Part shown: piece after piece, positions 27,054 through 33,777 of the stretch | Numbering within the stretch: the first letter of the stretch is position 1 | Layout: each line of letters opens with the position of its first letter | Origin: Sphingomonas sp. TDK1 | Lineage (GTDB): Bacteria > Pseudomonadota > Alphaproteobacteria > Sphingomonadales > Sphingomonadaceae | DNA: 64,000 nucleotides | Direction of reading: 5' to 3' | Assembly (NCBI RefSeq): GCF_001650735.1 | Contig: NZ_LXVY01000004.1 | Span: 391,537 to 455,536 of the forward strand | The notes under the pieces: model-generated | What the model was told of the DNA's origin: nothing | Seen by the model: only the letters and a program-made list of their open reading frames with translations | Database searches by the model: none | Translations under genes and position numbers: made by a program

Positions 27054-27068
27054 TATTGCACTGCAATA
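27054..27068. promoter_or_regulatory. Palindromic operator-like site
   Basis: TATTGCA-C-TGCAATA, a perfect 7+1+7 palindrome in an AT-rich gap upstream of the phosphohexomutase gene. The core TGC-N3-GCA resembles the site reported for PhaR, the regulator of polyhydroxyalkanoate genes. Which protein binds is not shown. Confidence 0.4.
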
Positions 27069-27106
27069 AAGGTTGCAGCCAAATTGTTACGTGAAGAGGA
27101 CGGACC

Positions 27107-27370
27107 TCAGCCGCGCAGCAACGTGTCGCGCGCCAAATTGATCCGCCGCGTGAGTTCGGCGGACCCACCCCGGTCGGGATGCAGCGCCGAAACGAGCCTG
27201 CGGTGCGCCGCTCGGATCTCTTCCGGCCCGGCGGCGGCGTCCACACCCAGGATCGCCCGTGCTTCGCTTTCGCCGAGCCGGGCCGCGGGCGCGATCGGCG
27301 ACTTCGGTTTCGGCTGCAACCAGCGCCACAAAATGTAGAGCAGTGCGGCGGCGATGAGAACCTTCGTCAT
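27107..27370 (-). CDS. Small membrane-anchored J-domain protein
   Basis: 87 residues: an N-terminal membrane segment (residues 4-18) followed by a minimal J domain with the HPD motif at 64-66 (ALHPDRGGS), ending in ARDTLLRG. Such a protein would recruit DnaK to the membrane, in the manner of mitochondrial Pam18/TIM14. It shares one base with the mipZ stop (TGATG), so it is translated with mipZ. Its substrate is unknown; a link to cell-division proteins is only suggested by position. Confidence 0.85.
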   Translation of the reverse strand: MTKVLIAAALLYILWRWLQPKPKSPIAPAARLGESEARAILGVDAAAGPEEIRAAHRRLVSALHPDRGGSAELTRRINLARDTLLRG

Positions 27371-28164
27371 CAGGCGAACAGCGGCGTGGCGATATCGGGT
27401 AGCGCCAGCCCGGCCATCATCTCGCGCAGTTCTTGCCGCGCGGCAACATGGCTGAGCCCCATTTCGCCGAACTCGCGCGAATCGAGCATCGTCAGCCCCT
27501 GGGGGAACAGCTCGCGATAGATCACGCGTTCGGAAAGGCCCGAGATCACCCGGAAGCCGACGCGCTTGGACAGCTGGTCGATCGCCTCGGACACGCGCTT
27601 CATGTTGCGCGCCTCGATATGCTGCATGCGGTTGCGCAGCACCACCCAGTCGATCGTCTCGCCGTCCGCCTTGGCGCGGCGCTTGCGCGATTCCCAGATC
27701 ATCTCCGAATAGAAGCTGGGTCGCGTCACCCGGAAGCTGTCCGGGTCGACCTGGCCGATCAGGTCGAAGTCGACGAAGCTGTCGTTCATCGGGGTGACCA
27801 GGGTATCGGCGTTGGTGACCGAGATGCGGGCGAACTTGTCGTCGCGGCCGGGGGTGTCGATTACCAGAAAGTCGGCGCCTTCGCCGAGTCGATCCAGCGT
27901 GTCGGTAAAGAAATCCATGCTCTCGCCGTCATGCGTCTCATAGATCGGCATCGGCAGCTCACGGCCCATCCGGCGCATCGTCGCGCGGCGATTGTCGAGG
28001 TAGCGGCCCATGGTCCGCTGGCGGTGATCGAGATCGAAACAAGCGACGCGTGCGCCCTTCGCCGCCAGCGCGATCGCCGCGTGCACCGCGGTGGTCGACT
28101 TGCCCGTGCCGCCCTTTTCATTGGCAAAAACCAGCACATGCAGTCGTTTAGCGGGCTGATTCAA
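27370..28164 (-). CDS. mipZ: Division-plane positioning ATPase MipZ
   Basis: ParA/MinD-type ATPase that forms a pole-to-midcell gradient with ParB and blocks FtsZ assembly away from midcell. 264 residues with the deviant Walker A NEKGGTGKST (K17, K22), switch region DLDHRQRTMGRYLDNR and Walker B FLVIDTPG. The stretches TPMNDSFVDFDLIGQVDP and VIYRELFPQGLTMLD are almost as in Caulobacter MipZ. I chose the TTG at 28164, with AAGGAA 8 bases upstream; an ATG at 28227 would add 21 non-conserved residues. Divergent from panC. Confidence 0.93.
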   Translation of the reverse strand: MNQPAKRLHVLVFANEKGGTGKSTTAVHAAIALAAKGARVACFDLDHRQRTMGRYLDNRRATMRRMGRELPMPIYETHDGESMDFFTDTLDRLGEGADFLVIDTPGRDDKFARISVTNADTLVTPMNDSFVDFDLIGQVDPDSFRVTRPSFYSEMIWESRKRRAKADGETIDWVVLRNRMQHIEARNMKRVSEAIDQLSKRVGFRVISGLSERVIYRELFPQGLTMLDSREFGEMGLSHVAARQELREMMAGLALPDIATPLFA

Positions 28165-28244
28165 TGCAGCTATTCCTTCACTTGATCGGGCGGCCTCCCC
28201 CCCATAGAAGGCCCCGCTTCCGTTCATATCGAAAGTGCCCAAGC

Positions 28245-29078
28245 GTGCAAACCGTTCGCCAGATCGACGATCTTCGCCAGGCGCTGGACGCCTTCCGCAG
28301 CGAAGGCGCTCGGCTGGCCTTCGTTCCCACCATGGGGGCGCTCCATGACGGCCATATGGCGCTGGTCGAGGCCGCAAAGCGCGCCGGCACCCGCGTGATC
28401 GTCTCGATCTTCGTCAATCCGATCCAATTCGGTCCCAATGAGGACTTGGCGAAATATCCGCGCCGCGAACAGGCCGATTCGCGGCTGCTCGCCAATGCCG
28501 GCGTCGATCTGCTGTGGATGCCGACGCCGGAGATCATGTATCCGGAGGGCTTTGCGACCCAGGTGTCCGTGTCGGGCGTGAGCGAAGGGCTCGACGGTGC
28601 GCATCGCCCCGGCCATTTCGACGGCGTGGCAACGGTCGTGACCAAGTTGTTCAACCAGGTCCGCCCGGACGTGGCGCTGTTCGGGGAAAAGGACTGGCAG
28701 CAGCTGCAGGTGATTCGCCGCATGGTGGCCGACCTCGACATGGGCATCGAGATTCAGGGCGTGCCCACCCAGCGGGAGGATGACGGCCTCGCCCTCTCGT
28801 CGCGCAACGCCTATCTGATGCCGGAAGATCGTACCCGCGCCGTGGCGCTCCCCCGCGCGCTCGGCGCTGCCGCCAAGACGATCGGCGAGGGCGGTGATCG
28901 CGACGCGGCGCTGGCCCAGGCGCGCGACTCGCTCGCCGCTGCGGGCTTCGAGGTCGATTATGTCGCGCTGGTCGATGCCGAATCGCTTGCGGCACCGGCC
29001 GAGGGCCGGCCGATGCGGCTGCTCGCTGCCGCCAAGATCGGCGGCACCCGACTGATCGACAACATCCCGGTGCTATGA
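28245..29078 (+). CDS. panC: Pantothenate synthetase
   Basis: Condenses pantoate and beta-alanine with ATP to make pantothenate, the precursor of coenzyme A. 277 residues, close to the usual 280. Motifs: VPTMGALHDGH (HxGH nucleotidyl-transferase type), FVNPIQFGPNEDL, HRPGHFDGVATVVTKLFN, FGEKDWQQL and LALSSRNAYL. GTG start at 28245, where family similarity begins; the frame is open further upstream but that part is not conserved. A terminator follows. Confidence 0.96.
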   Translation: MQTVRQIDDLRQALDAFRSEGARLAFVPTMGALHDGHMALVEAAKRAGTRVIVSIFVNPIQFGPNEDLAKYPRREQADSRLLANAGVDLLWMPTPEIMYPEGFATQVSVSGVSEGLDGAHRPGHFDGVATVVTKLFNQVRPDVALFGEKDWQQLQVIRRMVADLDMGIEIQGVPTQREDDGLALSSRNAYLMPEDRTRAVALPRALGAAAKTIGEGGDRDAALAQARDSLAAAGFEVDYVALVDAESLAAPAEGRPMRLLAAAKIGGTRLIDNIPVL

Positions 29079-29087
29079 ACTAATACG

Positions 29088-29108
29088 GTTAAGCCGCTTA
29101 ACCTTTTA
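29088..29108 (+). terminator. Rho-independent terminator after panC
   Basis: GGTTAAG (29088-29094), loop CCG and CTTAACC (29098-29104), followed directly by TTTT. It begins 10 bases after the panC stop codon. Confidence 0.85.
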
Positions 29109-29168
29109 TTGTCCTTAGCCCCCCAAATTCGTCCTCAACGAAGGAGCCGAAACAGGGGCAATGCGACG

Positions 29169-29465
29169 ATGGCGAACAGCGAGAAGAGTGCACGATTTCT
29201 GATCGAAAGCAGGCTGCGGGATGCAGCACGCGGTAGTTGCGATGCCTGTTTCGATCTTGGCATCGTCTATTCCAGCGGCGCGGAAGGCGTAACGATCGAC
29301 TTGGTCGAGGCGCACAAATGGTTCAACATCGCCGCGATGACCGGCAGCAACGAAGCGCAGGCCTGCCGCGCCGACATCGCCGAGGACATGACCGCACGCG
29401 AGATCATCGAAGCGCAAAAGGCTGCCCGCGCCTGGCTGCGGGGCCTGGAGAGCCGCGCCGCCTGA
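29169..29465 (+). CDS. Small Sel1-like repeat protein
   Basis: 98 residues, no signal peptide. One Sel1-like/TPR-like unit is visible: ACFDLGIVYSSGAEGVTIDLVEAHKWFNIAAMTGSNEAQACRADI, with the typical A-x-WF-x-AA pattern. Sel1 units mediate protein-protein contacts; a single short copy may act as an adaptor. Such small proteins are common in sphingomonads but have no assigned role. The ATG at 29169 fits better than an upstream start at 29109. Confidence 0.78.
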   Translation: MANSEKSARFLIESRLRDAARGSCDACFDLGIVYSSGAEGVTIDLVEAHKWFNIAAMTGSNEAQACRADIAEDMTAREIIEAQKAARAWLRGLESRAA

Positions 29466-29471
29466 ATATGG

Positions 29472-29924
29472 TCAGGCGGCCTTCTGGCCCCAGCTGATCG
29501 AAACGCGGGTGCGGCCGAGATGGCTCTCCACCACCACGCGCAGACTGCGTTCGGTTTCCTCCCCCGCTTCATAACTGAAGCCGGTTTCGCGGCGATATTT
29601 GAGTCCGGAAGCATTGGCCTGGGCCCGCGACCAGCCCAGCACCTGTTTCGACGGGGCATCGGTTTCATAGACCAGATTGCCGCTGACGTGGCGGCCGTCG
29701 AGCCCGTCGGGCGCTGCCGTGCAACTGAGAATGGTCGCATGGGCATAGACCGGCACGAAATCGGGCTTGTTGCTGCAATCCACCGCCGCCGCGACATTGG
29801 CGGGAACTCCGGCGGCCGCCGCCGAGGCGACATTCTGGCCCACCGGATCATCGGTAGTCCGCTGCCCACGCCCGCAGGCCGCCAGCAGAACCATCGCACC
29901 GACCAGCGATGTACGTGCGATCAT
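29472..29924 (-). CDS. Putative lipoprotein
   Basis: 150 residues. Signal peptide with lipobox LLAAC, lipidated cysteine at residue 17, then a low-complexity stretch and a domain with cysteines (VDCSNKPDFVPVYAHATILSCTA) that could form a disulphide. Ends VSISWGQKAA. I do not recognise the family. An ATG at 29939 would add five residues. It converges with the Sel1-like gene, 6 bases apart. Confidence 0.75.
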   Translation of the reverse strand: MIARTSLVGAMVLLAACGRGQRTTDDPVGQNVASAAAAGVPANVAAAVDCSNKPDFVPVYAHATILSCTAAPDGLDGRHVSGNLVYETDAPSKQVLGWSRAQANASGLKYRRETGFSYEAGEETERSLRVVVESHLGRTRVSISWGQKAA

Positions 29925-30102
29925 GGCGTGATGTCCCATCCCGGCCCCTTTTCCCGCGGCCCGGCACGTCGCCGGCCCTTGCTTCGAAGAACAACGGCTC
30001 CGCCACCGCTTTGCTCCCGAACACGCCCCTTGGTGCAGCGCGCCCGGCTCTGCTAGCGCAGGCGAAAGGGCCCAGGGGCCCCATTGGGGGATTGCCGCGC
30101 AC

Positions 30103-31752
30103 ATGCTCAGACGTTCGTCCGCCAGGCTGGCACTGGCCGGTGCCATGCTCGCCCTGCTCTTCTGCGGCGGTCTTCTCGTCTATGGTGCCGGCCGCGGCAT
30201 CGATCTTACCGACGAGATCTTCTACCTCGTCTGGGCGCGCGACCCCGAAGCCTATGCGCTGCTCTACCAGCCCTTCGGCTATCTGTTGCACCCGCTCTAC
30301 GCGCTGCTCGGCGGGGACATCGCACGCTACCGAATCACCGGCTTCGCGACTACCGCCCTGGCGGGCGCACTGCTCGGCAACGGGTTGGCGCCGCAGCCCT
30401 CGGCGCGGCTTCGCTTTGCGATCTTCGGCGCGGGCACTGCGCTGGTCATCTATTTTCCGTGGATCGTCACACCCAGCTACAACTCGGCTGCGAATGTGGG
30501 CGCGATGCTGGTGCTGGCAGGTGTGGCGACCCTGCACCGCCCGGCACCGCTCGGTGCGCGTGCCGCAGCGGCGGGGATGATCGCGCTCGGCCTTTGCGCC
30601 GCCGCCTTCGCCAAGCCGCCGCTCTTCGCGTTGAGCGGCGTGCTGCTGGTCGCGCTCGCCGGCAGGTCGTTGCGGGCGAATCGCGGGCGCAGCGTCGCCC
30701 TGCTCGGCGCACTTGCCCTGGCCGTGGTGGTGATCGGCCTGTTCCTGCCGCTACACCACGTTCCGGCGCTACTCGCGCGAATTTCCGCCAGCCAGCATGT
30801 CCTGGCGCTGCCCAACACGCCGCTGCACCTGCCGATCAAGATCCTGGGGGACTGGAGCGCCGTGCCGCCGCTGCTGTCCGCCGCGACGCTGGCGGTGGCG
30901 GGCGCGCTGGCGCTGCGCCGGGCCCGCTGGGGGGCGTGGTTCGGCCATGCGGGGATCGCACTGGCGCTGCTGTATCTTGCGCTCGCCGTGCCCGACGCGC
31001 TGGATGGCGGCATCCCGGAATTTCCGGGCCTGGCGCTGCTGCTCGCCGCGGCCGGCTATGCGACCTTGGTTGCGCGGGACGATGGGCTGATGCTGGGCCT
31101 GCTGCTCGCCGCCCCCTTCGCGGTGGCGCTCGGCACGTTCAACAATCAATGGGCGCAGCTCGATTTCAGCATGGTCTTTCCGCTGCTGGCGCTGTTCCGC
31201 CTCGCCGAGGAAGACCCCCTGGCGTGGCGCCGCGCGGCCGCCCTAGTGCTGAGCCTGGCCGCGGCGCCGCTGCTGCTGCTCACCGCCGCGATGTCGCCTT
31301 ACAGCCTGCCTGATTCGATCTTCGCCCAGCAGACCCCGGTGCGCCATCCGGTGACAGGCAGTTCCCTGCTGGTCGACGAGGAGACGGCAGACTTTCTGCA
31401 CGGCACCCAGGGCCTCGCGACGGGCGCGCTGCTGGTGGACCTGTCGGGAACCGGCCCGGGCGTCGCCGCCGCGCTGGGGGCGAAGGCGCCGGTACTGCTC
31501 TGGCTGAACCCGGCGACCGCGACCTGGCCGGATGTGGTGTGGTCGCGTCTCAGCGAGCGGGAGCGGGCAGCGGCATGGTTCGTCGCGCCCGTGTTGCCGC
31601 TGTTTCGGCCGTCCGCGCCGGCACGCCGGCTGGCGGCGCATCCCGGCCGCTATTGCCGCACGGCGCTGCCGCGCATGTCCTTCTGGTGGCAGGAGCGGGC
31701 GCTCGAACTCTGGCGGCCCTGCGCCGCGCCTGCACCAGGCGCAGGCCGCTGA
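30103..31752 (+). CDS. Polytopic membrane protein, possibly a GT-C-type glycosyltransferase
   Basis: 549 residues with about ten or more hydrophobic segments and a C-terminal soluble part. The acidic pair in the first periplasmic loop (GIDLTDEIFYLVWA) resembles the catalytic loop of GT-C transferases, and SYNSAANVGAMLVLAG and LDFSMVFPLLALFRL are membrane helices. No family signature is strong enough for a firm assignment. Monocistronic, converging with ssb with only 9 bases between. Lipid-linked sugar transfer is a guess from fold character. Confidence 0.7.
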   Translation: MLRRSSARLALAGAMLALLFCGGLLVYGAGRGIDLTDEIFYLVWARDPEAYALLYQPFGYLLHPLYALLGGDIARYRITGFATTALAGALLGNGLAPQPSARLRFAIFGAGTALVIYFPWIVTPSYNSAANVGAMLVLAGVATLHRPAPLGARAAAAGMIALGLCAAAFAKPPLFALSGVLLVALAGRSLRANRGRSVALLGALALAVVVIGLFLPLHHVPALLARISASQHVLALPNTPLHLPIKILGDWSAVPPLLSAATLAVAGALALRRARWGAWFGHAGIALALLYLALAVPDALDGGIPEFPGLALLLAAAGYATLVARDDGLMLGLLLAAPFAVALGTFNNQWAQLDFSMVFPLLALFRLAEEDPLAWRRAAALVLSLAAAPLLLLTAAMSPYSLPDSIFAQQTPVRHPVTGSSLLVDEETADFLHGTQGLATGALLVDLSGTGPGVAAALGAKAPVLLWLNPATATWPDVVWSRLSERERAAAWFVAPVLPLFRPSAPARRLAAHPGRYCRTALPRMSFWWQERALELWRPCAAPAPGAGR

Positions 31753-31761
31753 GGCGAGCGA

Positions 31762-32355
31762 TCAGAACGGCACGTCGTCGTCCAGATCGTCCGGGAAGCC
31801 GCCACCGAAGCCGCCGCCGCTGGTCGCACCGCCGCTGCGCTGGCCGCCGCCGTTGAAGTTGCCGCCACCGCGACCGGCCGGGGCACCGCCGCCGAAGCCG
31901 CCACCGCCGCCGCCGCCGCCGCCGCCGAACGAGTCGTCCGCGCCCCAGTCGTCACCGCCGCCGGTGCTGCGGCCGCCGCCCATGCCGGCACCCTGACCGC
32001 CGCCGGGACCATCGAGCAGCACCATCTGCGCGTTGAAGCCCTGCAGCACGATCTCGGTCGAGTAGCGGTCGGCGCCGCTCTGGTCCTGCCACTTGCGGGT
32101 CTGCAGTTGGCCTTCGAGATAGACCTTGCTGCCCTTGCGCAGATAGCGCTCTGCGACGTTCGCCAGGCCTTCGCTGAAGATCTTGACCGTGTGCCACTCG
32201 GTCTTCTCCTTGCGTTCCCCGCTATTGCGGTCCTTCCAGCTCTCCGAGGTGGCGATACGCAGCTCGACCACCTTGCCGCCGTTCTGGAACGCCCGGCTCT
32301 CGGGGTCGCGCCCGAGATTGCCGACGAGAATCACCTTGTTGACGCTGCCCGCCAT
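31762..32355 (-). CDS. ssb: Single-stranded DNA-binding protein
   Basis: Binds single-stranded DNA in replication, repair and recombination. 197 residues: OB fold (about 1-115; [53 protein letters not shown]), a long glycine-rich linker that holds a run of ten glycines, and the acidic tip DDDVPF that recruits partner proteins. Start chosen at the conserved MAGSVNK; a longer frame from 32397 is not conserved. Confidence 0.97.
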   Translation of the reverse strand: MAGSVNKVILVGNLGRDPESRAFQNGGKVVELRIATSESWKDRNSGERKEKTEWHTVKIFSEGLANVAERYLRKGSKVYLEGQLQTRKWQDQSGADRYSTEIVLQGFNAQMVLLDGPGGGQGAGMGGGRSTGGGDDWGADDSFGGGGGGGGGGFGGGAPAGRGGGNFNGGGQRSGGATSGGGFGGGFPDDLDDDVPF

Positions 32356-32416
32356 GCTGCAAAAACTCCGATCAATGCGATTGAGCGCCGGATGCACACG
32401 GCGCTAGAAGACTCCA

Positions 32417-32608
32417 ATGGCCGAGATCATTAACCTGAACAAAGCGAGAAAAGCGAGAGCGAAAGCGATCGCACAGGGCCAGGCCGAGACCAACCGCGCG
32501 CGCTTCGGCCGCAGCAAGGCGGAAAAAGCACGCGACGCGGCGGAGGCGGAACGCAAGGTCCGCACGCTGGACCAAGCGCGGCGCGAAACGCCCGAAGATC
32601 CGTCCTAA
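32417..32608 (+). CDS. DUF4169 family small protein
   Basis: 63 residues, highly charged, no membrane segment. The sequence MAEIINLNKARKARAK with FGRSKAEKARDAAEAE matches the DUF4169 pattern (NLN-(R/K)-x-RK ... FGR-(T/S)-KAEK) found in alphaproteobacteria. Mostly helical by composition. Function unknown. Divergent from ssb. Confidence 0.82.
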   Translation: MAEIINLNKARKARAKAIAQGQAETNRARFGRSKAEKARDAAEAERKVRTLDQARRETPEDPS

Positions 32609-32741
32609 CCGGCTGCGCCATGCCCCGTCACCCCTACGTCGGGTGGGGAAGGCCATGGTTAAGGAATCGTATACGCCTCTTTCCCGCGGCCTTCGGCCCG
32701 CCGGGGGCAGCTCGATTCCCAGTCGCGTAAAGGAGTAGTTC

Positions 32742-33746
32742 GTGGCGTTATCCTGGTCGAAGCGCGCCGCCCTCGTGGCGGCGGCCCTGTGCCTCCATGG
32801 TCTTTCGATGTCCCCAGCCCTGGCCAAGGGCGATGCACGGTTTACCTCCACCGTCGAGTTCGGCGACAGCCTCGTCGACGCCGGCAATTACTTCATCAAC
32901 AGCGGCGGCACCTATCCGGATGCGGCCGGCGGCTTCTTCGAAGGCCGCAACACCAACGGCTATGATTATACCGATCTGCTGAGCCAGCAGATCACCGGTG
33001 CCCCGACCACCGCCTCGCTGGCTGGCGGTACCAACTATGCCTTTGGCGGCGCGCGCGTATTGGGCGGCGGCTTCCCCGACTTCGCCACGCAGATCGGCGA
33101 ATATCAGCAGCATCTCGCGGCAACCGGCGGCAAGCTGGACGCGCACACCCTCGTCTCGATCACCTTCGGCGACAACGACGTCGGTGCGATCGACAATGGC
33201 GATCTCGGCGGCTTTGGCACGCGGCAGGAAGCGCTGGCGGCAATCGCCGGCAGCTATGCGGCAGGCATCCAGACGCTGGCGAACATGGGCGCGCGGAACA
33301 TCCTGTTTACCGGCTTCCTCTATCTCGACACCAAGACCTCGTACGAATTGCAGGACCTGCTGAAGGCCGATCTCGCCCAGCTGACGCTGCCCGACGGCAC
33401 GCATCTCTACAGCTATGACATCCTCGATTTCTTCAAGCAGGCGGCGGCCGACCCGACCAAGCTTGGCCTGCCCGCCGGGCTGGACACGGTAACACCCTGC
33501 CGCGCCGCCGGCGCCCAGCCGAACTGCTCGCATTACCTGTTCTTCGACGGCGATCACCCCACCGCCGCCGCGCACCAGGCAATCCTCAACGACATGAACC
33601 ACCAGTTCGGCCTGCTCAACGCCGCCACTAGCGCGGTGCCGGAACCCTCGGCCTGGGCGATGCTGCTCGCCGGCTTCGGGCTGCTCGGCTGGATGGTTCG
33701 CCGCAAGCGCCTTCCCACCGCACCGGGCACGCTGGCGACGAACTGA
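32742..33746 (+). CDS. Secreted GDSL/SGNH hydrolase with PEP-CTERM anchor
   Basis: Lipolytic-type serine hydrolase, 334 residues, GTG start with AAGGAG upstream. Signal peptide to about residue 29, then block I EFGDSLVDAGN with nucleophile S43, a GNxND-like block III that reads FGDND, and block V DGDHPTAAAH with the catalytic Asp and His. The C-terminus from residue 299 is VPEPSAW, a hydrophobic helix and RRKR, the PEP-CTERM sorting signal cut by an exosortase. No exosortase gene is in the window. The protein would be released or attached in the outer envelope. Confidence 0.9.
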   Translation: MALSWSKRAALVAAALCLHGLSMSPALAKGDARFTSTVEFGDSLVDAGNYFINSGGTYPDAAGGFFEGRNTNGYDYTDLLSQQITGAPTTASLAGGTNYAFGGARVLGGGFPDFATQIGEYQQHLAATGGKLDAHTLVSITFGDNDVGAIDNGDLGGFGTRQEALAAIAGSYAAGIQTLANMGARNILFTGFLYLDTKTSYELQDLLKADLAQLTLPDGTHLYSYDILDFFKQAAADPTKLGLPAGLDTVTPCRAAGAQPNCSHYLFFDGDHPTAAAHQAILNDMNHQFGLLNAATSAVPEPSAWAMLLAGFGLLGWMVRRKRLPTAPGTLATN

Positions 33747-33777
33747 GACGGTTCCCGCTGTCAAAGCGGAACGCATC

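Noticed and set aside
29088..29104. TTAAGCCGCTTAA as a CtrA box
   Set aside because: The spacer is 5 bases, not 7, and the sequence is fully explained by the panC terminator stem.
29992..30016. EcfG promoter for the lipoprotein at 29472-29924
   Set aside because: AACG-N16-GCTCC has one mismatch and is about 70 bases from the start codon; too weak to list.
31790..31990. Repeated GCC/GGC triplets as a CRISPR or minisatellite
   Set aside because: They encode the glycine-rich linker of SSB; no regular repeat-spacer pattern.
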